DNA of 64,000 nt from Pseudonocardia abyssalis (GTDB taxonomy: Bacteria > Actinomycetota > Actinomycetes > Mycobacteriales > Pseudonocardiaceae), in contig NZ_JADQDK010000001.1 of NCBI RefSeq assembly GCF_019263705.2, forward strand, positions 4,030,001-4,094,000, read 5' to 3'. Made by a program: the position numbers and the translations under genes. Below are positions 23,861-31,646 of this stretch, one piece after another (positions within the stretch are counted from its first letter, which is position 1; every line of letters starts with the position of its first letter). The notes beneath the pieces were generated by a model. It had not been told where the DNA came from. It searched no databases and was given only the letters and a program-made list of their open reading frames with translations.

Positions 23861-25627
23861 CTGTCCGTCGAGACCGATAACTCCACCCCCATCATCGGGG
23901 CAGCCCCCGAGGACGCAGCGCAGGCGAAGCCGCTCACCGGCGACGCCCCCGTCCGCCCCGAGTCCCCCACCTTCGCCTCCCTGGGCGTCCGTCCCGAGAT
24001 CGTGCAGGCCCTCTCCGAGGCCGGCATCGTCCACACGTTCGCGATCCAGGAGCTGACGCTGCCGCTGGCCCTGGCCGGCGAGGACGTCATCGGCCAGGCC
24101 CGCACCGGCATGGGCAAGACGCTGGGCTTCGGCGTGCCGCTGCTGCAGCGCGTCACCCCGCCGTCGGAGCAGCCCGCCGGCACGCTCGACGGCGAGGCCG
24201 CCGACCGCACCCGCGACGTCCCGCAGGCCCTCGTCGTCGTCCCCACGCGCGAGCTGTGCGTGCAGGTGGCGGCCGACCTGGCCGACGCCGGAAAGCACCT
24301 CGGCATCCGCGTCACCGCGATCTACGGCGGGCGCGCCTACGAGCCGCAGCTCGCCGCCCTGCGCAAGGGCGTCGACGTCGTCGTCGGCACACCGGGCCGC
24401 CTGCTCGACCTCGCCGAGCAGCGCCACCTGGTGCTCGGCCGCGTCAAGGCCCTCGTGCTCGACGAGGCCGACGAGATGCTCGACCTCGGCTTCCTGCCCG
24501 ACGTCGAGAAGATCCTGCGGATGCTGCCCGACCAGCGCCACACGATGCTGTTCTCGGCCACGATGCCCGGCCCGATCCTCGCGCTCTCGCGGGCGTTCCT
24601 GCACCGGCCCACGCACATCCGCGCGGAGGAGCCCGACTCGGGCTCCACGCACGAGAACACCACGCAGCACGTCTACCGCGCGCACGCGATGGACAAGGTC
24701 GAGCTGCTCACGCGCGTGCTGCAGGCCGAGGGCCGCGGGCTCACGATGGTCTTCGCCCGCACCAAGCGCACCGTGCAGCGCGTGGCCGACGACCTCGCCG
24801 ACCGCGGTTTCGCCGCCGCCGCCGTGCACGGCGACCTGGGACAGGGCGCCCGCGAGCAGGCCCTGCGCGCGTTCCGCTCCGGCAAGGTCGACGTACTGGT
24901 GGCCACCGACGTCGCCGCCCGCGGTATCGACGTCACCGACGTCACGCACGTCGTCAACTACCAGTGCCCCGAGGACTCCAAGACCTACGTCCACCGGATC
25001 GGCCGCACCGGCCGCGCGGGCAAGACCGGCGTCGCGGTGACGCTCGTCGACTGGGACGAGCTGCACAAGTGGAAGACGATCAGTGACGACCTGTCGCTGA
25101 ACATGCCGGAGGCCCCGGAGACGTACTCCACCACTCCGCACCTCTACACCGACCTCGGAATCCCCACCACCGCCAAGGGCCGCCTGCCGCACTCGCAGCG
25201 CACCCGGGCCGGGCTGGAGGCCGAGTACGTCGACACCGAGGGCGACCAGGGCGGCGGCCGCCGTCGCGACCGTGACCGCGGCCCCAAGCGCGCCGAGGAC
25301 GTCGTGCTTCCCGAGCGCAAGCCGCGCAGGTCGCGGTCGCGCACCCGCAGCCGCGGGGGCGTCACGCTGGAGGGTGGCGAGGCCGCCGAGTCCCGCGCCG
25401 CCGAGTCCCGCGCCGCCGAGTCCCGCGCCGTCGACGCCCCGACAAACGCGGCCGCTCCGGCCGCGGACTCCGGCGCACCCACCGCCGGACCCGAGAGCAG
25501 CGGCCCGCGCGCCGAGGGTGAGGACGGCCGTCCGCGCCGCCGTCGCCGCCGGGGCGGCCGTGGCCGCAGCGCCGGGTCGGACGGGCCGCACTCCGACGAC
25601 TCCTCCGAGAACGCCGCCGCGAGCTGA
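23861..25627 (+). CDS. rhlE: DEAD-box ATP-dependent RNA helicase (RhlE-like), probable CTG start
   Basis: A 588-aa RNA helicase for ribosome assembly or mRNA turnover. The motifs run in order: Q motif (TFASLGVRPEIVQALSEAGI with AIQ), I QARTGMGKT, Ia PTREL, II DEADEML, III SAT, V ATDVAARGIDV, VI HRIGRTGRAG. The Arg/Gly-rich basic tail contains a tandem AAESR repeat (three copies near 25386-25430). The Q motif begins at 23969, but the first ATG/GTG in frame is at 24002, inside it. The start must therefore lie upstream. CTG 23861 has a good ribosome binding site, giving a protein beginning LSVETDNST. Neighbours match Rv3210c-Rv3211-Rv3212. Confidence 0.9.
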   Translation: MSVETDNSTPIIGAAPEDAAQAKPLTGDAPVRPESPTFASLGVRPEIVQALSEAGIVHTFAIQELTLPLALAGEDVIGQARTGMGKTLGFGVPLLQRVTPPSEQPAGTLDGEAADRTRDVPQALVVVPTRELCVQVAADLADAGKHLGIRVTAIYGGRAYEPQLAALRKGVDVVVGTPGRLLDLAEQRHLVLGRVKALVLDEADEMLDLGFLPDVEKILRMLPDQRHTMLFSATMPGPILALSRAFLHRPTHIRAEEPDSGSTHENTTQHVYRAHAMDKVELLTRVLQAEGRGLTMVFARTKRTVQRVADDLADRGFAAAAVHGDLGQGAREQALRAFRSGKVDVLVATDVAARGIDVTDVTHVVNYQCPEDSKTYVHRIGRTGRAGKTGVAVTLVDWDELHKWKTISDDLSLNMPEAPETYSTTPHLYTDLGIPTTAKGRLPHSQRTRAGLEAEYVDTEGDQGGGRRRDRDRGPKRAEDVVLPERKPRRSRSRTRSRGGVTLEGGEAAESRAAESRAAESRAVDAPTNAAAPAADSGAPTAGPESSGPRAEGEDGRPRRRRRRGGRGRSAGSDGPHSDDSSENAAAS

Positions 25628-25642
25628 CCCACCCCGCGCTCG

Positions 25643-26902
25643 ATGTTCCGCGCACCACCGCCCGAACGACGCTCCCGCCGCGACCTGGTCGCGGCGGGGG
25701 TGATCGCGGCGGTCCTGGCCGCCCTGGTCGTGACGGTCTCCGTCACCAGCGACGTCGCCGGTACCACCGACCGCGTCGCCGAGGTCCCGATCGAGATCCC
25801 GCCCCCGGCGTCCGGGGCCCCGGTGGCGTTCGCGCAGGCCTGGGAGGCCGCCAGCCCGGGCACGCCGGTCCCCGTCGTGGCCGGTCCGGCCGTCGTCACC
25901 GCCGACGGGTCGACGGTCTCGGGTCGTGACGCGCGCACCGGCGAGGAGCGCTGGAGCTACGCGCGCGACCTGCCGCTGTGCACCGTCGGCGCCGGGTTCC
26001 CCGGCGTCGAGGCGGGCCGGGTGCTGGCCGTCTACGCCAACGGGGAGGACCCGGGCGCGGGCGACGGCACCTACTGCTCGGAGGTCACGATGCTGCAGGG
26101 CGACACCGGCGCACGCGTCGGCGCCCGCAACCCCGACGCCCGGCCGGGCACGCGGCTGCTCGCCGACCAGACCTACGTGCTGGCCACCGGTACCGACCAC
26201 CTCGAGGTGTGGCGCTCCGACCTGGTCCGCACCCTGGAGTACGGCGTCGTCCCGGCGCAGGAGCAGGTCGGGCGCCAGCCGCGGCCCGGGTGCACCCACG
26301 GCTCGACCGCGCTCGGCGGGCGCCGGGTCGCGGTGCTCGAGCGCTGCCCGGACGACGCCACCGACCGGCTCACCGTGCTCGCCGCCGACGGCGCCGACGG
26401 GGCCGAGAAGCCGGAGGAGGAGTTCTCCGTGCTGCTCCCGGGCTCCGGGGCCGCGGTCGTCGCGGTCTCCGACGAGCAGGTCGCGGTCGCGCTGCCCGAT
26501 CCCGCACGGCTCGTCGTCTACGACGCGGCGGGGGTGCAGCTCTCCGTCAGCGAGGTCGACGGGGAGGTCGTCGACCCGCCCGGCGGCGTCGTCCCCACCT
26601 CCGCCGACGACTCCCACCGCTACTGGTTCACCGGGTCATCGGTCCTCGCGCTCGACGCCGGGCAGCTCGCCCTGCTCTGGACGTTCCCGGACGCGTTGGG
26701 CCCGCCCGTCCGCTACGGCATCGACCTTCTCGTCCCCGTCGAGGGCGGGATCCGGGTCCTCGACCCCGACCGCGGCACCCCGGAGCGGTTCCTGCCCGTC
26801 GACCGACCCGACCCCGGCGCGCCGGTCGTCCCCGCCGTCGACGGTGACGTGCTGCTGGAGCAGCGCGGCGACCGAGTGGCCGCACTCGTCCCCACTCCAT
26901 AG
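25643..26902 (+). CDS. PQQ-like beta-propeller membrane-anchored protein (Rv3212-like)
   Basis: A 419-aa protein with one N-terminal membrane anchor (DLVAAGVIAAVLAALVVTVSV, residues 14-34) and an extracytoplasmic beta-propeller-like domain. The propeller signs are repeated VSGRDARTGEERWSYA and LDAGQLALLWTFPD type blades. Cysteines near residues 113, 146, 221 and 235 may form disulfides. It starts 15 bases after rhlE and is probably co-transcribed. In M. tuberculosis the same position is held by Rv3212. The function is not established. Confidence 0.8.
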   Translation: MFRAPPPERRSRRDLVAAGVIAAVLAALVVTVSVTSDVAGTTDRVAEVPIEIPPPASGAPVAFAQAWEAASPGTPVPVVAGPAVVTADGSTVSGRDARTGEERWSYARDLPLCTVGAGFPGVEAGRVLAVYANGEDPGAGDGTYCSEVTMLQGDTGARVGARNPDARPGTRLLADQTYVLATGTDHLEVWRSDLVRTLEYGVVPAQEQVGRQPRPGCTHGSTALGGRRVAVLERCPDDATDRLTVLAADGADGAEKPEEEFSVLLPGSGAAVVAVSDEQVAVALPDPARLVVYDAAGVQLSVSEVDGEVVDPPGGVVPTSADDSHRYWFTGSSVLALDAGQLALLWTFPDALGPPVRYGIDLLVPVEGGIRVLDPDRGTPERFLPVDRPDPGAPVVPAVDGDVLLEQRGDRVAALVPTP

Positions 26903-26905
26903 CCT
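26900..26905 (+). promoter_or_regulatory. Putative -10 box of the DUF2236 gene (leaderless)
   Basis: TAGCCT six bases before the GTG at 26912. It overlaps the stop codon (TAG) of the preceding gene. Confidence 0.4.
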
Positions 26906-26911
26906 CGGAGG

Positions 26912-27721
26912 GTGAGTACCGGCTACTTCCCGCCCGGCAGCGCCACCCGTCGGGTGATCGGCGACCCGGCCGCCCTGATCGGCGGGTTCAGCGCCCTGTT
27001 CCTGCAGGCCCTGCACCCGCGGGCGATGGCGGGGATCGACCAGCACTCGTCGTTCCCCGACGACTTCTGGCCCCGTCTGCAGCGCACCGCCGAGTACGTC
27101 ACGACGCTGGCGTTCGCCGACACCGCCACGGCCGACGCCGCCGCGGCGCGGGTGCGGCGGATCCACGCCGCGGTCCGCGGCACCGACCCGGTCACCGGCC
27201 GGGAGTACTCGGCCGACGATCCCGACCTGCTGCGCTGGGTGCACGTCACCGAGGTCAGCTCGTTCTCCGCCGCGGTGCGCCGGCTCGGACTGATCGACCC
27301 GGGAGAGGAGGACCGCTTCCTCGCCGAGCAGGTACGGGCGGGCGCGCTGCTCGGCGCTGTCGACCTGCCGGTGAGCCGCGCCGAGGTCGACGCCTACTTC
27401 GCCGAGGTCCGCCCGGAGCTGGTGGCGAGCCCGATCGCCCGGCGCGCGGCGCGGCGGCTCGCGCTCGCGCCGATCCCGACGCGGATCCCGGTCGGGCTAC
27501 CGGTGGGGCCGCTCGGGGAGATGGCCGCGTCGCTCGCGCTGGCCCGGCCGGCGTGGACCGCGGTCGCGGCCGTCGCGATCGGGCTGCTGCCGCCGTGGGC
27601 GAAGCGGCTCTACGGCATCCCGCGCGTCCCGGACATCGCCACCACCGCCGGGCTGGGTGCGCTGCGCGCAGCGTTCCTCGGCGTCAGGCGAGCCACAGGG
27701 CGGCCAGGACCACCGCGCTGA
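26912..27721 (+). CDS. Oxygenase MpaB family (DUF2236) protein
   Basis: A 269-aa haem-type oxygenase family protein. Family marks are FLQALHPRAMAGIDQHSSF (residues 31-49), RTAEYVTTLAFADTATAD, the AAVRGTDPVTGREYSADDPD loop and LRWVHVTEVSSF. The histidines in LHPRAM and WVHVTE are the expected conserved ones. Related enzymes act in rubber (latex clearing) or side-chain oxygenation; here the substrate is unknown. The last 38 bases overlap the convergent small membrane protein gene. Confidence 0.85.
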   Translation: MSTGYFPPGSATRRVIGDPAALIGGFSALFLQALHPRAMAGIDQHSSFPDDFWPRLQRTAEYVTTLAFADTATADAAAARVRRIHAAVRGTDPVTGREYSADDPDLLRWVHVTEVSSFSAAVRRLGLIDPGEEDRFLAEQVRAGALLGAVDLPVSRAEVDAYFAEVRPELVASPIARRAARRLALAPIPTRIPVGLPVGPLGEMAASLALARPAWTAVAAVAIGLLPPWAKRLYGIPRVPDIATTAGLGALRAAFLGVRRATGRPGPPR

Positions 27722-27950
27722 TCACCAGCACGACGAGCGCGGCCCCCGCGCCGCGGCCGTCGGGGGCGCGGTCGGCCCGGATCTGGGCCACCACCGCGGC
27801 CACCGCCGCCACTGCGTGCCAGGCCAGGAAGCTCCCGGCGGGACCGGGTGCGCCGGTGCGGGTCGCCGCGACCCAGGCGACGCCCAGCGCCACGGCGAGC
27901 ACGACCAGCCCGCCGGCGAGCACCCCGGAGACCTTCCGCAGTGCCCTCAC
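27684..27950 (-). CDS. Small membrane protein (88 aa)
   Basis: A short protein with three predicted membrane helices: VLAGGLVVLAVALGVAWVAA, FLAWHAVAAVAAVVAQI and ALVVLVISAVVLAALWLA. The GTG overlaps the stop of the RecB-like nuclease gene (GTGA), so it is translationally coupled to it. I do not recognise a family. Its 3' end overlaps the convergent DUF2236 gene. Confidence 0.7.
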   Translation of the reverse strand: MRALRKVSGVLAGGLVVLAVALGVAWVAATRTGAPGPAGSFLAWHAVAAVAAVVAQIRADRAPDGRGAGAALVVLVISAVVLAALWLA

Positions 27951-28783
27951 GGCGCCAGCCCCTCCCATGACGCGGGCTCCGGGGCCGCCGCGCGCCCCTC
28001 GGGGCAGTGCCGGCGCACCCCGCAGGTGCCGCAGCCGGGCGACGTCCGGGGCGGGAACAGCGCCTCGGGGTCGCCGCCGTCGGCCAGCGCGTCGGAGGCG
28101 TCGGCCAGCTCCGTCGCGGTCTCCTCGGCGCGGTGGACCGCGGCCCGCAGCGTCGACGCGTCGTGCTCGAAGGCGTGCACCTCGCCGGTGGGCAGGTGGT
28201 GCAGCTCCACGCGGGTGCTCGGCTTGCGCAGGGTCCGGGAGGTGGCCACGGCGTACAGCGCGAGCGCCTCGGAGTCGCGCGCGTCGGCGGCGGACAGGTG
28301 GCGGCGCCCGGTCTTGTAGTCGACGATCACGGCCTCGCGGCCACGGGCGTCGATGCGGTCGACCCGGCCCTCGGCCACGATGCGCTCGGTCGACACCGAC
28401 ACCCACTGCTCGACGCCCAGCGGCTCGGACCCGTCGGCCAGTCCGGCCGGGTCGGCGACGTAGGCGGCCACCCAGCCCCGGGCCCGCTCGCGGTACTCGC
28501 GCTGTTGGGTGAGGTCGCGGAAGCCCTCGCCGTTCCAGTTGCGGTCGACGAGCGCGGCGGCAGCGTCGGGGGTGCGACGGTCGGCGGGCAGTGCGTAGAA
28601 CGCGCGCAGCGCCAGGTGCACCACCGCGCCGAGGGTGCTGCTGGCCCACGCCCCGCCGCGCGAGGTGCGGTCGAGGTAGCCGAGGCGGTAGCGGCGGGGG
28701 CAGTCCCGCCAGGTGCCGAGCCGCGCGGGCGTGACCTTCACCAGCCGGGGCGCGACGAAGTCGAAGCCCAGCTGTCCGTCCAC
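27947..28783 (-). CDS. RecB-family PD-(D/E)XK exonuclease with probable [4Fe-4S] cluster
   Basis: A 278-aa nuclease-like protein. The PD-(D/E)XK core is seen as GRVDRIDARG then AVIVDYKTGR (residues about 139-160; Asp142, Asp155, Lys157), followed by the helical ALALYAVAT. Cys28 near the N-terminus (WRDCPRRY) and the C-terminal Cys251, Cys254 and Cys260 match the split cysteine pattern of AddB/Cas4-type iron-sulfur nucleases. It resembles the stand-alone RecB-like proteins of actinobacteria. No Cas genes are nearby, so a DNA-repair role is more likely than CRISPR adaptation. The GTG follows TACCGT by seven bases. Confidence 0.82.
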   Translation of the reverse strand: MDGQLGFDFVAPRLVKVTPARLGTWRDCPRRYRLGYLDRTSRGGAWASSTLGAVVHLALRAFYALPADRRTPDAAAALVDRNWNGEGFRDLTQQREYRERARGWVAAYVADPAGLADGSEPLGVEQWVSVSTERIVAEGRVDRIDARGREAVIVDYKTGRRHLSAADARDSEALALYAVATSRTLRKPSTRVELHHLPTGEVHAFEHDASTLRAAVHRAEETATELADASDALADGGDPEALFPPRTSPGCGTCGVRRHCPEGRAAAPEPASWEGLAP

Positions 28784-28790
28784 CGGAGCA

Positions 28791-28796
28791 ACGGTA
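28791..28796 (-). promoter_or_regulatory. Putative -10 box of the RecB-like gene (leaderless)
   Basis: On the minus strand TACCGT ends seven bases before the GTG at 28783. Confidence 0.4.
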
Positions 28797-28800
28797 GCGG

Positions 28801-29679
28801 TCAGCCGGTGACGACCTCGATGCCGCCCACGGCCCGCTCCACGAGCGCGTCGAGGGCGTCGGCGGCGGTGGTCTCGGCCGCGATCGGGGTGGTCTTGTTG
28901 GTGCCGTGGTAGTCGCTGGACCCGGTCGTGACCAGTCCGTGTCCGGCGGCGAGGTCGGCCAGCAGGGCCCGGTCCTCCGGGCTGTGGTCGGGGTGGTCGA
29001 CCTCGACGCCGCCCAGCCCCGCCGCCGCCAGCTCGACCAGCACCGACGGCTCGATCACCCGCCCGCGCTTGCGCGCCAGCGGGTGCGCGAACACCGCCAC
29101 TCCCCCGGCGGCCCGTACCATCTCGACGGCCGTGCGCACGGGCGTGTCGCGCTTGGGCACGTAGAACGGGCTGCCCGTGTAGAGCAGCTTCGCGAACGCC
29201 TCGTTGACGCTCTCGACGACGCCCGCGGCGACCAGCGCACGCGCCAGGTGCGGCCGCCCCGCGCTCGCCCCCTCGGGCAGGTAGGCGAAGACCGTCTCGA
29301 CGTCGACCGGGTACCCGGCGTCGGCCATCTTCCCGACCATCCCGACGAGCCGGTGGTGGCGCTCCTCGCGCAGCCGGGTCTGCTCGGCGACGATCGCCTC
29401 GTGCGTGGGGTCGAACAGGTAGCCCAGCAGGTGGACCGACACCTCGTCGTCGTCGCGCCCCGTCTCGCTGACGCACGAGAACTCGGCCCCGCGCACGAGC
29501 CGCATCCCGGCCGGGAGCGCCGCGACGGCCTCGTCCCAGCCACCGGTCGTGTCGTGGTCGGTGATCGCGAGGACGTCGACACCCGCGGCGGCGGCCGTGG
29601 CCACCAGCCCGGTGGGCGTGTCGGTGCCGTCGGAGACGGTCGAGTGGGTGTGCAGGTCGATCCTCGGGGGGCGGGCCAC
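28801..29679 (-). CDS. PHP-domain phosphoesterase
   Basis: A 292-aa metal-dependent phosphoesterase. It has the PHP motifs IDLHTHSTVSDG (His10, His12), ITDHDTTGGW, EFSCV and the late VFAHPLARK, GVEVDHPDHS and TGSSDYHG motifs that together bind three metals. Relatives include nucleoside 3',5'-bisphosphate phosphatases and the RNase AM/TrpH type. It lies just upstream of the RecB-like nuclease gene on the same strand, so a shared role in nucleic acid turnover is possible but unproven. The GTG start sits five bases after TAACCT. Confidence 0.87.
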   Translation of the reverse strand: MARPPRIDLHTHSTVSDGTDTPTGLVATAAAAGVDVLAITDHDTTGGWDEAVAALPAGMRLVRGAEFSCVSETGRDDDEVSVHLLGYLFDPTHEAIVAEQTRLREERHHRLVGMVGKMADAGYPVDVETVFAYLPEGASAGRPHLARALVAAGVVESVNEAFAKLLYTGSPFYVPKRDTPVRTAVEMVRAAGGVAVFAHPLARKRGRVIEPSVLVELAAAGLGGVEVDHPDHSPEDRALLADLAAGHGLVTTGSSDYHGTNKTTPIAAETTAADALDALVERAVGGIEVVTG

Positions 29680-29695
29680 GCCCGAGGTTAACCCG

Positions 29696-30265
29696 TCACT
29701 TCCGCCAGCGCGGGCGGGCCAGCATGCCGGTGGCGCGGGTCTTGCCCTTCTCCCCGAACACCAGCTCGGAGAGCGCTTCGTAGATCTCCTCGGGGCGCGG
29801 CATGTAGTCGATCCGGTTGAGCGCCTGGATCTGACCCGCCGACTCCACGATCATCGTGCCGTAGCCGAACATCCGGCCGCCCAGCGTGCGCTGGAACGTG
29901 AGGTCGGTGACCTTGCCCAGCGGCATCATCTTGACGTTGTGGACGATGATCCCCTCGGCCAGCATCACGCGCTTGTCGGTGATCACGATGCGCTCGATCC
30001 ACCACAGGATCGTCAGCACGGTGAACCGCAGTACGGCGACCAGGCCCAGGTAGAACGTGATGTTGTCGGCGACGACCGCGCCGAAGCCGGGTGTGCCGGA
30101 GGCGGGGGTGTTCGGCTCGATCCACAGCTGGACGATCACCAGCAGGAGCAGGAACAGCGCCGTCTCCGTGAGGTGCTTCATCATCACGGCCCAGTGCTGA
30201 CGCACGCGGATGACCCGCCGCTCCGTCGGGAGCAGGTACTCGTCGATCTCGCGGGGGGCGAGCAC
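29696..30265 (-). CDS. PH-domain (bPH2-type) membrane protein
   Basis: A 189-aa protein. Two membrane helices (ETALFLLLLVIVQLWI and FYLGLVAVLRFTVLTILWWI, residues about 33-50 and 71-92) precede a bacterial PH-like domain: ERIVITDKRVMLAEGIIVHN, KVTDLTFQRTLGGRMFGYGT and IDYMPRPEEIYEAL. The family is found in many actinobacteria with no firm function; membrane stress or secretion roles are guessed. It starts four bases after the stop of a 52-aa peptide gene and is probably co-transcribed with it. Confidence 0.82.
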   Translation of the reverse strand: MLAPREIDEYLLPTERRVIRVRQHWAVMMKHLTETALFLLLLVIVQLWIEPNTPASGTPGFGAVVADNITFYLGLVAVLRFTVLTILWWIERIVITDKRVMLAEGIIVHNVKMMPLGKVTDLTFQRTLGGRMFGYGTMIVESAGQIQALNRIDYMPRPEEIYEALSELVFGEKGKTRATGMLARPRWRK

Positions 30266-30269
30266 GGCC

Positions 30270-30428
30270 TTACACGAGCTCGGTGAAGAACGTGACGAGC
30301 GAGTTGGCGGCGTTCGTGAGGATGTTGCCGATGTTCTGCACCGAGTCGGCGGCGCTCCCCGGCTGAGTGACCACGAAGAAGATCAGCAGCGCGATCGCGA
30401 GCAGTCCGACGATCTTCCTGACGTTCAC
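30270..30428 (-). CDS. 52-aa conserved-looking membrane peptide
   Basis: A short ORF on the minus strand, start GTG 30428 and stop TAA 30272-30270. The peptide starts VNVRKIVGLLAIALLIFFVV, a clear membrane helix, then TQPGSAADSVQNIGNILT and ends in a second amphipathic stretch (LVTFFTEL). This layout (basic N-terminus, helix, QPGSAAD, hydrophobic end) recurs in small actinobacterial membrane proteins I have seen, though I cannot name the family. It lies four bases upstream of the PH-domain gene. Confidence 0.65.
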   Translation of the reverse strand: MNVRKIVGLLAIALLIFFVVTQPGSAADSVQNIGNILTNAANSLVTFFTELV

Positions 30429-30518
30429 CCGTACCACCGTTCCGAACCGAAGTGGGTCTGACTACGACTTGATTTGTACAGCACCCGCGCGGTCCAGGGT
30501 ATCCGGCACGCGGGCAAG

Positions 30519-30524
30519 TACGGT
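30519..30524 (+). promoter_or_regulatory. Putative -10 box of the NUDIX gene (leaderless)
   Basis: TACGGT eight bases before the GTG at 30533, with no ribosome binding site between. Confidence 0.4.
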
Positions 30525-30532
30525 GCGCATCT

Positions 30533-30928
30533 GTGACCGAACGTAACGATCTGACTCCCTGTGTGGGGGGCCTGGCGTACGACGCCGTGGGTCGGTTGTT
30601 GCTCATCCGCCGCGGGAACGAGCCTGGTCGCGGGCTGTGGTCCGTGCCGGGCGGGCGCGTCGAGGCCGGTGAGGACGACGCGGCCGCACTGATGCGCGAG
30701 ATGCGCGAGGAGACCGGTCTCGACGTCGCCCCCGGTCGCCTGATCGGGCGAGTGACGCGGGGCCCGTACCTGATCTCCGACTACGCCTGCACCGTGCTCG
30801 GCGGCGCGCTGCTCGCCGGCGACGACGCGCTCGATGCCCGGTGGTGCTCCGCTGCCGACCTCGCCGCGCTCCCCCTCGTCGACGAGCTCGTGCAGACGCT
30901 CGCGACGTGGGGGGCGCTGCCCGCCTAG
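30533..30928 (+). CDS. NUDIX hydrolase
   Basis: A 131-aa cytoplasmic pyrophosphohydrolase. The complete Nudix box runs from GGRVEAGEDDAA to REMREETGLD (residues about 41-64), with the metal-binding REXXEE core intact. The N-terminal CVGGLAYDAVGRLLLIRRGN is the usual first strand pair. The substrate (nucleotide sugar, dNTP or other) cannot be read. Its stop overlaps that of the convergent MaoC gene by four bases. Confidence 0.9.
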   Translation: MTERNDLTPCVGGLAYDAVGRLLLIRRGNEPGRGLWSVPGGRVEAGEDDAAALMREMREETGLDVAPGRLIGRVTRGPYLISDYACTVLGGALLAGDDALDARWCSAADLAALPLVDELVQTLATWGALPA

Positions 30929-31428
30929 ACCTGAGGGGTCGGGCGCCCGGCCTGCTCGCCGCCGCGCGCGTCGCCGTAGGACTTCTTGGGGATCATGACC
31001 TTGCGCCGGAACGTGCACACGACGGTGCCGTCCTGCTTGTAGCCGCGCGTCTCGACGTAGACGACGCCGCGGTCGTCCTTCGACTTCGACGGCGTCTTGT
31101 CCAGCACCTCGGTCTCGCCGTAGATGGTGTCGCCGTGGAACGTCGGCTTGGTGTGCTTGAGCGACTCGACCTCCAGGTTGGCGATCGCCTTGCCCGACAC
31201 GTCCGGCACGCTCATGCCGAGCAGGAGCGAGTAGATGTAGTTGCCCACCACCACGTTCTTGCCGAACTCGGTGGTCTCCTCGGCGAAGTGCGCGTCGAGG
31301 TGCAGCGGGTGGTGGTTCATCGTGATCAGACAGAAGAGGTGGTCGTCGTACTCGGTGACCGTCTTCCCGGGCCAGTGCTTGTAGACCGCGCCGACCTCGA
31401 ACTCCTCGTAGTACCGCCCGAACTGCAA
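30925..31428 (-). CDS. MaoC-like dehydratase/hydratase
   Basis: A 167-aa hot-dog fold protein. The start GRYYEEFEVGAVYKHWPGKTV and the hydratase segment FCLITMNHHPLHLDAHFAEET (catalytic-type Asp/His) are typical of MaoC enoyl-CoA hydratases. It resembles Rv2499c, which sits in M. tuberculosis with FadE19 and a CitE-like lyase in a branched-chain acyl-CoA pathway. Homologues of those two lie at 35392 and 37332 here, but not in one operon. The substrate is probably a branched or C5 unsaturated acyl-CoA. Confidence 0.85.
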   Translation of the reverse strand: MQFGRYYEEFEVGAVYKHWPGKTVTEYDDHLFCLITMNHHPLHLDAHFAEETTEFGKNVVVGNYIYSLLLGMSVPDVSGKAIANLEVESLKHTKPTFHGDTIYGETEVLDKTPSKSKDDRGVVYVETRGYKQDGTVVCTFRRKVMIPKKSYGDARGGEQAGRPTPQV

Positions 31429-31646
31429 CGTGAACGCCTCCTCAGCCGATGTACTGCCCGGAGGAGTAATCTAGTCAACGGCCCGTCGGACGGCGGGTAG
31501 TGATCGACACATGAGATGTGAGGTGAGCGCGGTGCCGACGGCACCCGGTTGTAGTAGTCGCCGCGCCTCCGACCGAGCCCGCCACTAGCGGGTTCCTCCG
31601 GGTCCGGGGCGCGTTCCGTGCGTTCCGAGTTTCCTGGAGGTACCCC
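31429..31646 (+). other. Promoter and long 5' leader of corA
   Basis: 218 bases without a gene between the divergent MaoC and corA genes. The corA side holds two short hairpins, ggtgccgacggcacc (31531-31545) and gcccgc/gcgggt near 31588-31605. It ends in a good ribosome binding site (ggaggt, 31636-31641). A magnesium-sensing leader is possible but I see no convincing M-box core. Confidence 0.35.

Noticed and set aside
23222..26617. A 1,131-codon open frame on the minus strand
   Set aside because: It is the shadow of the ferritin-like, helicase and PQQ-like genes; no conserved domain is seen in it beyond the ferritin-like part in another frame.
27947..28783. Cas4 nuclease
   Set aside because: The cysteine pattern is similar, but there are no cas1, cas2 or repeats in the window, and stand-alone RecB-like proteins of this kind are common in actinobacteria.
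31429..31646. M-box magnesium riboswitch before corA
   Set aside because: A leader of fitting length exists, but I could not find the conserved M-box core; only short hairpins are visible.
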